This document shows, in pieces, positions 18,738 through 28,050 of a DNA stretch of 64,000 nucleotides. The stretch covers positions 1 through 64,000 of the forward strand of contig CAYWPR010000005.1 of assembly GCA_964460115.1 (NCBI GenBank), read 5' to 3'. A program made the position numbers and the translations under genes. Source of the stretch: JAEUJZ01 sp964460115 (GTDB taxonomy: Bacteria > Myxococcota_A > Polyangia > Palsa-1104 > JAEUJZ01). Numbering within the stretch: position 1 is the first letter of the stretch; each line of letters starts with the position of its first letter. The notes below the pieces were generated by a model. It made no database searches and was not told the origin of the DNA. It saw nothing but the letters and a program-made list of their open reading frames with translations.

Positions 18738-19094
18738 ATGAAAAAAGCCCGGACTACCTCTGATTCTGTGACTGCTCCCGTGTCGCCTGTGGCGGATGCG
18801 CCCAAAGAGCCCCCGCCGCGGCGCAGCGGGCTCGGCCGTCTTGGCCAGCAAAGTCTCGGGCGCCCTACAGTCATTCCATCGCTCGTGTTTTTTCCGGTGA
18901 GCGCGCCGCGGCCTGGCTTGAGGTCGCGGCCGGCGAAAAAAGCCGCCGCGGACTTTGCGCCGCCCGTGCGCGATTTGGTGCCAGACGATACTGCGGCACC
19001 AGGTGATGCGATGGCCATGTTGAAATCTCTTCGTGACGAGCTTGCTGCCTTGCTGGAATCCTTCGCGGAGCCGCCACCGAACCCCTTACCCTAG
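18738..19094 (+). CDS. hypothetical proline/arginine-rich protein
   Basis: Open frame of 118 residues between ihfA and the kinase gene, ending 15 bases before the kinase start. The first 90 residues are Pro-, Arg- and Ala-rich and look disordered (PPPRRSGLGRLGQQSLGRP); the end contains an amphipathic stretch DAMAMLKSLRDELAALLESF that could be a helix. No Shine-Dalgarno is evident before ATG 18738, and a GTG at 18717 would extend it by seven residues. No family recognised. It may be a real small regulator of the neighbouring kinase or a chance frame in GC-rich DNA. Confidence 0.4.
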   Translation: MKKARTTSDSVTAPVSPVADAPKEPPPRRSGLGRLGQQSLGRPTVIPSLVFFPVSAPRPGLRSRPAKKAAADFAPPVRDLVPDDTAAPGDAMAMLKSLRDELAALLESFAEPPPNPLP

Positions 19095-19109
19095 GAAGTA
19101 TGAAGCGCG

Positions 19110-20543
19110 ATGGCGGAGCGGCCCAGGAATTCAGAGCAAAGTACGCACGAAGAAGCTTTAGCACCGACGGTGGCTTCGAAGTATGGGCCTCCTTTGGAAG
19201 AAGTACCGGCTCGCATCGGCCGCTACGTGGTCGAGCGGCGTTTGGGCTCGGGGGGCATGGCCGATGTTTACCTATGTCGGCAAAGCGGCATGGGCGGCTT
19301 TGATCGCCAAGTCGTGGTCAAGCAGATACGCAGCCATCTGCGCGACCGTGAAGATGTCATTTTCATGTTTCTAGATGAAGCGCGTCTGGTGGCGCAGGTC
19401 AATCATCCCAACGTCGTGCAGATCTATGACATCGACGAACAGGACGGTCTGCCCTATCTGGTCATGGAGTATGTACGCGGCGTTTCTTTTGAAACGCTAA
19501 GCCGCGGGCTTGGGCAAAAGAAGATTCCTTATCCGATTGATCTGGTGGCGGCCTTGGGCGAGCAGGCCTGCGCCGGACTGCACAGCGCGCACGAGCTTCG
19601 CGACCAGAGCGGAATGCCGCTTGGCGTTGTGCATCGCGATGTGTCCCCCAGCAATCTTTTGCTCAGCGTCGACGGCGTCGTCAAGATTATCGATTTTGGC
19701 GTGGCCCGGGCCAAAAACCGGCTTTCGGTGACCATGGCCGGGCACCTCAAGGGCCGCGTCGGCTATATCGCTCCGGAGGCATTGACCGATGCGGTCTTAG
19801 ATCGCCGCGCCGATGTCTTTTCGCTGGGCGTGGTGCTTTATGAACTGTGCATCGGCAAAACGCTTTTTGATCGCGAAACTGATGTTGCGCGCTTAAGCGC
19901 GGTGCTGACCACCAAAGTGCCGCTTTTAACGGAAGTACGTCGCGATGCCGAACCAGGCATGGCCGAAGTGCTGAACCGAGCGCTTGAGATCGATCCGCGC
20001 AAAAGGCCCGAGTCGGCCATGGCTTTTGAAGCGGCGCTGCATGCCGTTGCCATGCATACCGGCCGCTATGTGACGCCGACGCTGATTGCCGAGTGGCTGG
20101 CGCCGTTTTTGCCTGATGAATTGCGTGTCCTTGCTCGCAATTTCACACCGCGGCCGACGAGTCTGGGGCTTTTGACCGAACAAACGCAGAAACAGCCCTC
20201 GCCGTTTTCTGACACCGTGGCGGCGCCGACTGGTGCTCCGCCTTCTTCGATCTCGCCGGTCAGCTCGATGGTCACCAGCTTGCAACTGCCGCATCTTCCG
20301 GCTGGCTTCACTTCGATGATGAGCGATATCAGCCAACAAGTGCGGGCGGTCACTCCGCTTGTGCCTCTAGTCGGCGACTTGACCCATTACGTTCGCAGCA
20401 TGGTTCCTGCCGTCAACGATCTGAATCAGCAAGTGCGGCTGATGCGTCGGCTGTACTGGCCGCTTGTGACGCTATTTTGGCTATTTGGCCTAGGCCTGAT
20501 CCTGCTTGGCGTCTGGATGATGATTCAGATGGGACGTCGTTAA
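19110..20543 (+). CDS. membrane-anchored Ser/Thr protein kinase (PknB-like, myxobacterial type)
   Basis: A 477-residue Hanks-type kinase with all key residues: glycine loop RRLGSGGMADVYL, Lys71 (VVVKQI), the catalytic loop HRDVSPSN (His175, Asp177, Asn182) and Asp195 of DFG, then a GYIAPEAL-containing activation segment and DVFSLGVVLYELC. HRDVSPSN is the spelling common in myxobacterial kinases. The Ser/Thr/Pro-rich linker (about 345-385) is followed by amphipathic repeats SDISQQVRAV, GDLTHYVRSM and NDLNQQVRLM, and a C-terminal transmembrane helix (about 447-471) with only MGRR after it, so the kinase domain is cytoplasmic and tail-anchored with no sensor outside. Confidence 0.92.
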   Translation: MAERPRNSEQSTHEEALAPTVASKYGPPLEEVPARIGRYVVERRLGSGGMADVYLCRQSGMGGFDRQVVVKQIRSHLRDREDVIFMFLDEARLVAQVNHPNVVQIYDIDEQDGLPYLVMEYVRGVSFETLSRGLGQKKIPYPIDLVAALGEQACAGLHSAHELRDQSGMPLGVVHRDVSPSNLLLSVDGVVKIIDFGVARAKNRLSVTMAGHLKGRVGYIAPEALTDAVLDRRADVFSLGVVLYELCIGKTLFDRETDVARLSAVLTTKVPLLTEVRRDAEPGMAEVLNRALEIDPRKRPESAMAFEAALHAVAMHTGRYVTPTLIAEWLAPFLPDELRVLARNFTPRPTSLGLLTEQTQKQPSPFSDTVAAPTGAPPSSISPVSSMVTSLQLPHLPAGFTSMMSDISQQVRAVTPLVPLVGDLTHYVRSMVPAVNDLNQQVRLMRRLYWPLVTLFWLFGLGLILLGVWMMIQMGRR

Positions 20544-20667
20544 CGGGGGACCTTCCCTTCAAAAAATCGATGATTTGACCGTCGCTGATCCTTCCTATCG
20601 GCTTTGACGCCAAGCAGAATCTGGGGCAGTTTTGCGGAACACGCAAACCCGTTACAAGGAACCGCTT

Positions 20668-21915
20668 ATGACTGCAACCCGTCGAGAGTTTATGGCCACA
20701 TCCGCCGCCGCTGCCGCGACAAGTCTGCTTTCAAACTCGCTGGCGTTTGCCGGCCCGGCCGGCAAGGCCAAAAAGCCGCTGCGCATTCTTATCTTGGGCG
20801 GCACCGGATTTCTTGGGCCGGCCTGCACAGAGTCTGCACTTGCGCGCGGCCACGCGATTAGCCTTTTTAACAGCGGCCGTTCCGAACAACGTCGGCATGA
20901 AGCTGGCCGGCCTTCGGTCATTCCGGCCGGGGTCGAAGTCCTTTATGGAAACCGCGATCCGCAAAAGACCGCCGCCGATCGCAAAGCCGATGGACAGGCC
21001 GGCGCCGTCAAAGAGGCCGGCAGTCCCAAAGGGCTTTCGGAACTCAGCGGCAAGAAATGGGACGCGGTCATTGACACGAGCGGTTTTTTTCCGCGCATGG
21101 TCAAAGCTTCCGCCGAGTTTTTGGCTCCTAGTGTGAAGCAGTACGTTTTTATCTCCAGCATCTCTGTGTACAAAGACAATAGCGTTCCGAACTACGATGA
21201 AAATGCTCCTCTGACGACGCTTTCCGATCCAACTGTAGAGGAATTCGGCAAAGACTTTGCCAACTACGGCGGCGGCAAAGTGCTTTGCGAAAAAGCCGCC
21301 GAAGCGGCGATGCCCGGCCGCGTTACCAATATTCGGCCCGGTTACATCGTGGGACCGCGCGACAGTTCAGGACGTTTTATTTATTGGCCGGTGCGCGCAT
21401 CGCTTGGCGGCAATATGATTGTGCCCGGCCGTCCTGCCGATCCTATTCAAATCATCGATGTACGCGATCTGGCCGATTGGATCATTTACTGCATTGAAAA
21501 CAACATCGTCGGTCCGTTTAACGCCACCGGCCCCGATAAAGAGCTTTCGATGAAAGCCATGGTCGAGGGAATCCGCAAAGGAATAGGCGCCGACGTCAAG
21601 TTCACTTGGATCGAAAATGAGTTTCTAAAAGCGCAAGGACTTGGGGAAAATCAGTTTCCCCTCTATGCGCCGCCAAGCGGCGAGACCGCGGGATTTCACC
21701 GCTGCAATATTTCTCGAGCTTTGGGCAAGGGACTGAAATTTCGTCCGCTGCCGGACACCGCCAAAGTAACGCTGGATTGGTACAAGTCGCTGCCTGCCGA
21801 TTTTCAAGCGCGTATTGCTCCGCAATTTGCGCCAAACAGCAAAGACGGCCCCTGGATCGAACGCGAAAAGCGAGTCTTAGCAGCCTGGCAAGCCCAAAAG
21901 GATTCCCATCCATAA
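20668..21915 (+). CDS. Tat-exported NAD-dependent epimerase/dehydratase family protein
   Basis: A 415-residue protein with a twin-arginine signal (TRREFMATSAAAAATSLL) and then an extended-SDR Rossmann fold: LILGGTGFLGPA nucleotide loop, DTSGFFPRMV, FISSISVY, and an altered catalytic region KDFANYGGGKVLCEKAA in which Tyr and Lys are present as YGGGK. Export by Tat would carry a folded, cofactor-loaded enzyme to the periplasm. ATG 20668 is preceded by AAGGA at a six-base spacing. Proteins of this type are often called NAD-dependent epimerase/dehydratase or mRNA-binding-like; the substrate is unknown. Converges with the 1466-residue gene three bases away. Confidence 0.85.
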   Translation: MTATRREFMATSAAAAATSLLSNSLAFAGPAGKAKKPLRILILGGTGFLGPACTESALARGHAISLFNSGRSEQRRHEAGRPSVIPAGVEVLYGNRDPQKTAADRKADGQAGAVKEAGSPKGLSELSGKKWDAVIDTSGFFPRMVKASAEFLAPSVKQYVFISSISVYKDNSVPNYDENAPLTTLSDPTVEEFGKDFANYGGGKVLCEKAAEAAMPGRVTNIRPGYIVGPRDSSGRFIYWPVRASLGGNMIVPGRPADPIQIIDVRDLADWIIYCIENNIVGPFNATGPDKELSMKAMVEGIRKGIGADVKFTWIENEFLKAQGLGENQFPLYAPPSGETAGFHRCNISRALGKGLKFRPLPDTAKVTLDWYKSLPADFQARIAPQFAPNSKDGPWIEREKRVLAAWQAQKDSHP

Positions 21916-21917
21916 AC

Positions 21918-24900
21918 CTACTGCGGGCCTTCGTTCGAAGTGGGGGTGGGGGCGGGCGCTGCGGATTCTGGGGCTTGTGGCTTGGGGGGGCGGGGCTGCC
22001 ACAGTCCGCCGGAGCCAAAGGCGGCAAAGCCCCAACGCAGCCAGCTTAAAAGGGCGCTGGCCATCCACAGGGCCCACAAAAGCATCGCCAGTCGATAGCA
22101 AAAAAGCGGAACCGAAAGCAGCCATACCGCTGGCAATTTGCCGCTGGCGTGGTCTAAAAAGAAACGCAGTTCTTTGGCGCTGCTGCCATTGCCGCTGATG
22201 TGCATATCGGGATGGCCAAGCAGCCCTTCATGAATCGCCGCGATCAAGACGACCAGGGCCGCGACTGTTGCGGATAGCAGCAAAAGCTGCCGCAGATTAA
22301 AGAGCCAATAGCGAAAAAGCTGCGGTTTGCGCTCGCGCCAGCCCAAAAGAAAGAGCCAGCCTAAAAAGATGCTCGCCGCCAAAAGTGGCACTTGCGACAG
22401 ACCCAGACACAAAAGCAGATACTGGTGAAAGCGCAGCGGCGCCAGTCGCAGACGGGCCAGCACCAGTGCTAGAAGGATCAGAACCGGCAAATAGCTCCAG
22501 AATAGAACCACCGGACCAATGACTTGGCCGCCGCTTGCCGAGGTCCAAAGCGTCCAGCGGTCCGCAGGAACGTGCAGAACCACCTGCGCGTTGACGCTAG
22601 GCGTCTGTAAGTCCACGGTCGGGCTGAAATAAAGCGTCGTCAGTTCCTGAGGCTGCCGCCAGCGCAAACTGACTTCGCGCGCGCCAGGCGCAAGCGGCAG
22701 CGTGACTCGACGTCCGTCCTGACGGGGCGGCTGATTTTCGCCGGCGATGTTCAGCGATTCCAGAACCGCTGCTTCGGGCAGCGCAATAATGTGCTGGCTG
22801 CCGCTGCTGCTGCGCAAGCCCAAAGTCAGCGTGGAGTCGCTGGCGCGCAGCCCTGGGCGCAGGTCCAGCCGGCTGTGATCGATGGTCAGGGTGCTCCCTG
22901 CAATGCCTTCGGGGCGGCGCAGCGTGACGCGAATTTGCTCGCCCGGCCAGGGACGCCATTCGGGCAGCCGCTCGTTCTGCTCACTAGGCGCAGCAACCAC
23001 CGGAATGCCGGTGAATTCCGCATGCCAGATTGGACTGACATCGAAGCGCCAGACCTCTGTCCAGGGCAGCGCCGTGGGGGCTAGGAGCAATAGCTCTGGA
23101 CGTTCTTGCATCAAGGAATGCCAGGTTAGCTCGGTCGCGTTTGGCGCCATGTTGCACAGCGCCTTTTGCCCTTGCACCCGCACATCCGGAGTGGTGACCG
23201 ATTCACCGGGCAAAAGCGGCACTTCAAGCACCACGGCGGCGCCGGTCGGAGTAACCCGCACCACCCGCGTTTGTACCTCCCATTTCAATCCGATGGTGAT
23301 ATGGCGTTCGACGCGTACAAAAGGTGGCAAAGTGCCGGCTTGCAGGCCGCTTGGCGCATCGGCTTTGTTGCTGGCGATGCGCGACAATTGCAAATCGTCG
23401 TCGGCTTGGCCGTCCTCATGCAGTCCGTCCAGGCGCCAGCCCTGCAGACGCGCTTCGACGCGGTGTGGTTTCAGCGGCAGGGCAATTTGTACGGTTTCGC
23501 GGCTTGGCAGTTCGCCTTCTAAAAGGACTTGATGACTGCCTTCGTTAATCTGTATCCAAAGCTTCCCGTCGTCGGTACGCAGCAGGGCCGGCGCCGGTTT
23601 GCCGTCTAAAAGCACGCGCTCGGGCAACCATTGCTTGGCGCCGCCGGGCAGCGGTACAGCGGTGGCCGCTGCCGCACCGACTTCTAAACGGGCCCGCAGC
23701 AGCCGCGGCTGTACTTCCAACTGCATTCGAGCGCTCGAGGCGCATTGCGGATAACACTCAGGCGGCTTCAAAAGGCGCTGCTGCAAAGTATCCAGCATTT
23801 CTTGCGTGGGAAAATTCGCCAGCGCCGCGCCCGGCCACAGCAGCAAAACCAGCAGCGCGGCGGCTCCAGCGGGCACTTTGAAGGCTTCAGGCTTTTTCCC
23901 AAGCCCGAAAAGCCGCAGAACCAGCAGCGTCAAAAGTGCTGTCCGCAACAAGGACAAAAGCAGATTCAAAGCCGGCGGCAATAGCCACAGCCGAAGCTGC
24001 TGATCGCGCTGCACCGGACCGGAAAAGCGCAGCACTATGTGATTCCAGCTCCAGCGAGGCACGCCGGGACCGGTTTGCACGACATTGTTGGGATCGATCT
24101 GTTGCTGCAGATTTATGATCTGCTGCCAATCCGCGGCCTGCTTGGTCTGCCCGACGCTTTTGGACAAGACATTTATCAGGCCCGCCGACTGCTGAACGGA
24201 ATTCATGGGCATGTTCTTGGTCACTTCCTTGTCCATGCGCACTGGGCCCGGGCTCGTCGGCCGTTTCATGCCCATTCCCTTGGGTTTGGCCTTGAAGGCA
24301 CGCTGCACCGGCGCATCTTCCTTGGCGTCCAGCACGTCATCGCCGTCTTGATCGACCTCCGTGTTGCTCGCCGCTCGGCCTGGCCCGGCCGCTTTGCCGC
24401 CCATCATCGCGCCGCTCTCTTCGCGGTTTTTGGCGTTGCGCAGCCAGCTCGGAATTGCGTCATCGCTGTGATCGCCGACAAAGCGGTCGCCGTGCTCAAG
24501 CGCGGGATGCAAGCCGGCGCGCAGCTCCTGCGCCGCAAAACTGAGCGCGCTAAAACCTAGGACGATGAGACAACCTAGACGCAGCGTCTGCAAAAGCCCG
24601 CGCATTTTGCCGGGCGGAAGAGCGCGGCAAAGGGCTTCGGCGCCAAGCAGCGCCAGCCAAGTCCAGCGCGGCGCATCGGTTTCAGTCAGCACCAGGCCCA
24701 GCATGAGAAGCGCCAGCACCCCCCAGCGCACTCCATAAAGCCGTGCCACGGCCATGGCTGTGATTAGCAGCAAAAACAAATCGAGCAACGTAAACTGACC
24801 AATCCATGTCCCGGTCACATCGTCTGCGCCGCTGGCATGAAACAGCCGCCAGCCCGGCGGCAGATGCAAGGTCATCGGCTGCACTTGATGAAAATCGACA

Positions 24901-26318
24901 TTCCAGCCGACCGCCGGTAGCTCGCCGCGGTGCTTTGGAACGATGCGGCTGTCTGCGGACAAATCGATGCGAGACTGTCGAACCTCGACCCCGGGGCGTC
25001 GGTTTTCGACGTCGCTGGCGGCGCCAGTAAGGCTAGGGCGGCCGGGTCTAGTAATAAACTGATCGGCGCCGGCCACCGCGACGCGTCCCAGTTGCATGGG
25101 CGGGTTCACTTCGATACGCCAGGCGCGCCGCAGGGTGCCGGTGATGTGATCGCTGACGGTGTAACCACCTCCGTCGAAATCTAGCCACATTTCGCGGTGC
25201 AAACTAAGCTGATCGGCGGCGGGGTCGGCATCGCCGCGGCGCTCTTCGATAAGCTTTAAAGTATCTTCCAGCCGCATGGGATAGCACGGCAGGCGTTTCC
25301 AGGCCTCGGGCAGCGTCGTCTGCTGCGGATCCAAGGGCCGTACCCCTTCCACGGTGACTACGCGCAGGTTGGGCCGTGCCGCAAACACCCAGATTTCATT
25401 TTCCGGCCAGGTTCCCGCCGGTGCGGGCCGGCGCAGCTCCTTGGCCGGGCCTTCATGGCGGCCGACCAGCGTCAGCACCCAAGTGCCGGTGCGGGCCTGA
25501 ACGCGCAGATGACCGTCAGATTCCAGACGGGCGGGCAGCGGCGCATCTAAGGACAGCGGCACAAAGTCCGCAGGCAGCACGCGGCCTAGCAGTACCTCGC
25601 GGCTTTTGCCGGCAATGCGCAGCTCGATGCGAGTCGTGAGCAGCAAAGGAACTTCGTCAGTGACTTGGCGATGGACGGTCAGTTCCAGGACATCTTCTTC
25701 TTTGTCGGCGGCTTCTTTTTGCAGCCACACTCGGCCGTCGTCATCTCGGCTGGGCATGGCCAGTTTGCCGCCTCGAAGGGTCAGCGATAGCAGCCCGACC
25801 TCTTTGGACACGGCCAGGGACTCGGGCATCTCGTCCCAAATAAACGTACCGCTGACGACGTGATCACCCGGCTGCAGCAGAATTTGCGGATGCGATTTTT
25901 CATCGTCGTCTTCCTGCGCTGCTGAGGCAGTGGCCACCACGGCGGCTTGGCCGTTGACCTGCACTGCTTGCGGCCAGACCTTGGCATCGCCGGGAATGGG
26001 CACCCAGCTTTTTTGGTAGACGCGCCAGCGCTGCACAAAGCGTCCGCCGCGGTCGCCTAGGTTTAGGCTGAGCTCCGCCGGCCAGACGCAGCGCCGGCCG
26101 CCGTCATCGTCGTCGGCGTGCAAAAAAGGGCAAAGCTCTTTTTCTTTGTCGTGCAGGACCCAGCCGACATAGGGGCGCAGCGGCTCAGGAACGGCCACCC
26201 CGGCTTTGACGAAAAGCGGCGTCTCAGCCTTCGGTGCCGCCTCGGCGCCGCTTATTCCCAAAAGCGCAATAAGACTCAGAACGCGAGCCCACCATGGCAC
26301 CCTTCGGACAGCGAACAT
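21918..26318 (-). CDS. 1466-residue multi-domain membrane protein of unknown function
   Basis: A long protein with a signal peptide (about residues 1-27), a beta-rich exported region, then three groups of hydrophobic helices: about residues 520-620 (LLDLFLLLITAMAVARLYGV and three more), about 800-860 (LLPPALNLLLSLLRTALLTL and GAAALLVLLLWPGAAL), and about 1230-1430 (at least four, ending ALWMASALLSWLRWGF). Between the first two groups is an acidic DQDGDDVLDAKED, which resembles a calcium-binding thrombospondin type 3 or EF-loop. The rest contains repeated DUF-like beta domains (RLEVQPRLLRARLEVGAAAAT). ATG 26318 has a clean GGAGG six bases before it. I do not recognise the family; inner-membrane placement with large periplasmic domains is inference. 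Confidence 0.8.
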   Translation of the reverse strand: MFAVRRVPWWARVLSLIALLGISGAEAAPKAETPLFVKAGVAVPEPLRPYVGWVLHDKEKELCPFLHADDDDGGRRCVWPAELSLNLGDRGGRFVQRWRVYQKSWVPIPGDAKVWPQAVQVNGQAAVVATASAAQEDDDEKSHPQILLQPGDHVVSGTFIWDEMPESLAVSKEVGLLSLTLRGGKLAMPSRDDDGRVWLQKEAADKEEDVLELTVHRQVTDEVPLLLTTRIELRIAGKSREVLLGRVLPADFVPLSLDAPLPARLESDGHLRVQARTGTWVLTLVGRHEGPAKELRRPAPAGTWPENEIWVFAARPNLRVVTVEGVRPLDPQQTTLPEAWKRLPCYPMRLEDTLKLIEERRGDADPAADQLSLHREMWLDFDGGGYTVSDHITGTLRRAWRIEVNPPMQLGRVAVAGADQFITRPGRPSLTGAASDVENRRPGVEVRQSRIDLSADSRIVPKHRGELPAVGWNVDFHQVQPMTLHLPPGWRLFHASGADDVTGTWIGQFTLLDLFLLLITAMAVARLYGVRWGVLALLMLGLVLTETDAPRWTWLALLGAEALCRALPPGKMRGLLQTLRLGCLIVLGFSALSFAAQELRAGLHPALEHGDRFVGDHSDDAIPSWLRNAKNREESGAMMGGKAAGPGRAASNTEVDQDGDDVLDAKEDAPVQRAFKAKPKGMGMKRPTSPGPVRMDKEVTKNMPMNSVQQSAGLINVLSKSVGQTKQAADWQQIINLQQQIDPNNVVQTGPGVPRWSWNHIVLRFSGPVQRDQQLRLWLLPPALNLLLSLLRTALLTLLVLRLFGLGKKPEAFKVPAGAAALLVLLLWPGAALANFPTQEMLDTLQQRLLKPPECYPQCASSARMQLEVQPRLLRARLEVGAAAATAVPLPGGAKQWLPERVLLDGKPAPALLRTDDGKLWIQINEGSHQVLLEGELPSRETVQIALPLKPHRVEARLQGWRLDGLHEDGQADDDLQLSRIASNKADAPSGLQAGTLPPFVRVERHITIGLKWEVQTRVVRVTPTGAAVVLEVPLLPGESVTTPDVRVQGQKALCNMAPNATELTWHSLMQERPELLLLAPTALPWTEVWRFDVSPIWHAEFTGIPVVAAPSEQNERLPEWRPWPGEQIRVTLRRPEGIAGSTLTIDHSRLDLRPGLRASDSTLTLGLRSSSGSQHIIALPEAAVLESLNIAGENQPPRQDGRRVTLPLAPGAREVSLRWRQPQELTTLYFSPTVDLQTPSVNAQVVLHVPADRWTLWTSASGGQVIGPVVLFWSYLPVLILLALVLARLRLAPLRFHQYLLLCLGLSQVPLLAASIFLGWLFLLGWRERKPQLFRYWLFNLRQLLLLSATVAALVVLIAAIHEGLLGHPDMHISGNGSSAKELRFFLDHASGKLPAVWLLSVPLFCYRLAMLLWALWMASALLSWLRWGFAAFGSGGLWQPRPPKPQAPESAAPAPTPTSNEGPQ

Positions 26319-26370
26319 TAGAAACCTCCACGTTCAGACTATCCGATCTGCCTAGGGCTTGTTTGCAAAT

Positions 26371-26406
26371 CCGGACCGCGCCATTCGACGGCATCGCTCG
26401 GTCCGG
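26371..26406 (-). terminator. hairpin downstream of the lipoprotein gene
   Basis: CCGGACCG (26371-26378) and CGGTCCGG (26399-26406) form a perfect 8-bp stem with a 20-base loop that can pair further, just after the stop of the gene ending at 26422 on the minus strand. No long U-run follows, so termination efficiency is uncertain; it may act as an RNA-protecting hairpin. Confidence 0.4.
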
Positions 26407-26421
26407 CTGATCAGACAGCGC

Positions 26422-28050
26422 TTAATAAGGTCGAAAGCCGCGTAACACGTAGAAGGATTCCATTCCGGAAGCATCGCCGGTGACGCTAAGCGTCACATTG
26501 CTGCTCTGCGACAGCTTGAAGTCGCAATACTCGTTGGTGTTTTTGAACAGCGACGTACAGCGAACTAGCGATCCGCTGCCAATCTTATAGCGCAGGTCGG
26601 CATCGCCACCCTGCGCCGCCGGATCTTGATCCAGCGCAAAGCTGTAAGAGCCTGCGGCAAGCGTGGTGGTGTATTGCTGAGACAGCTTGTAGCCGACCGC
26701 GCCTTCTTCGCCCAGCACGGCGTGCGCGGCGGCATTCATAAAAGCGGAGGTATTGCGAAATTCGTTGTCTTCTTCGCCAATGGACAAAACCACCTGCGCC
26801 GCGTCTACATCGGCAAAAATCTGCGGAAAGGTCTTGGCCGCGCTGGTGCTTTCGTACTGCACAAGGGCGTCAATCAGCGCCAGGCTGGCATCGGGCATCG
26901 AGACAAAATAAGCCGGCATGGCGTTATAAACGAGATCCAAAAACCGCGTGCCCTGCGGATCGGATCCCGGATTCAGCGCGGCGCGCGCTTTTTGCATCGA
27001 GTCATCGGAGTACGCAAAAGTGTCGCAGCCGTTCATGAAAAAGATTTGATACTTGTTCGGCAGAAACTGTCCTTTTTTGGCCAGCGCGGCGATGTTGGAA
27101 CCAAGGCCGGCGTGGCCGTTGTAAAGGACTGCATCCGCGGCAGTGGACAAGCTGTTATAGCGCTTATCGAAAGCGGCACCTTCAGAGCGCAGTTCATTTA
27201 TTAGCAATGCGACGAGTGTGACTGGACGGCCATCTGGAAGCCAAAACTTGAAAGTGATATCCGGAGTCGAGGCTCCCACTTGCGGCGGCAACGAGGCCGG
27301 AGTGGTGATCGCATCCGGATAGCGTTCGATAATGGCATGGACAAAACGGTTGAATGCATCGATTCCAGCATCATTCGGATCGGTGGCACCGCTTTCGTAC
27401 TTGCTCCAGATGGTCACTAGATTTAGGGCCCCGTCTTGCCAAATGCGGTGATATTCGGGATAGGCGGTCGCGACGTTTTCATTGCTGACGCGAGTCGTGG
27501 CCGTAGCAAGCATGACATCCGCTCGGTTTAGCGAACAGCCGTAGGCTTGCGGTCGGTAGTGGTACCAAAAATTGTCCAGAGTCGCTGTCTCTCCTGGTTC
27601 GGAGCAGGTCGCGCCATAGCTGGCAAGGAAGTTTTGCTGGCCGGTGCTGTCCACTCGTAGCGGCAGCGTCAGCGTATAAGAGGACGGCCAGGAGGTCTTG
27701 CTGGGCCAGACAACCGGCAGTTTGGCATGATAGCTAACGCGAACCAGGCCCCCGCCAATGGACGTGGCCGTAATGCTCGTGGCGACCAGGCGATTGAGCC
27801 GCGCTACACCGCCGTCTTGGTTTAAATGACCGACGGTGTAAAACATCTGCGAACGAATCGCCGGCAGATAATTTGCAGATGTCGGAACTGTCAATTGGCC
27901 ATCAAATTCAAAATCGAGCAGCGTGGCAATGGCACTGGAAAACGGTGCTTCGTAACTGGCCACGTTGTCGTCTTCCTTGGCAAGGTTGGGATCGCAAGCC
28001 AAAGGGGTTGTGGCAAGCAGTGCGAGAAACAGAGGGTTAGAAACTTTCAT
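26422..28050 (-). CDS. exported lipoprotein-like protein with a caspase/gingipain-like signature
   Basis: A 542-residue exported protein. The N-terminus MKVSNPLFLALLATTPLACDPN looks like a lipoprotein signal, although the residues before Cys (PLA) are not a perfect lipobox. Around residues 313-355 it has YNGHAGLGSN and then FFMNGCDTF, i.e. a His-Gly after one strand and a Cys at the end of the next hydrophobic strand, the pattern of clan CD cysteine peptidases (caspase, gingipain, clostripain). The last 100 residues look like a secretion or PPC-like beta domain (GSYSFALDQDPAAQGGDADLRYKI, NVTLSVTGDASGMESFYVLRGFRPY). The peptidase link is inference only. ATG 28050 is preceded by AGGAG ten bases upstream. 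Confidence 0.75.
   Translation of the reverse strand: MKVSNPLFLALLATTPLACDPNLAKEDDNVASYEAPFSSAIATLLDFEFDGQLTVPTSANYLPAIRSQMFYTVGHLNQDGGVARLNRLVATSITATSIGGGLVRVSYHAKLPVVWPSKTSWPSSYTLTLPLRVDSTGQQNFLASYGATCSEPGETATLDNFWYHYRPQAYGCSLNRADVMLATATTRVSNENVATAYPEYHRIWQDGALNLVTIWSKYESGATDPNDAGIDAFNRFVHAIIERYPDAITTPASLPPQVGASTPDITFKFWLPDGRPVTLVALLINELRSEGAAFDKRYNSLSTAADAVLYNGHAGLGSNIAALAKKGQFLPNKYQIFFMNGCDTFAYSDDSMQKARAALNPGSDPQGTRFLDLVYNAMPAYFVSMPDASLALIDALVQYESTSAAKTFPQIFADVDAAQVVLSIGEEDNEFRNTSAFMNAAAHAVLGEEGAVGYKLSQQYTTTLAAGSYSFALDQDPAAQGGDADLRYKIGSGSLVRCTSLFKNTNEYCDFKLSQSSNVTLSVTGDASGMESFYVLRGFRPY

Noticed and set aside
18671..19018. Minus-strand frame over the ihfA-kinase gap
   Set aside because: Low-complexity, no conserved features; the plus-strand frame ending before the kinase is at least collinear with its neighbours.
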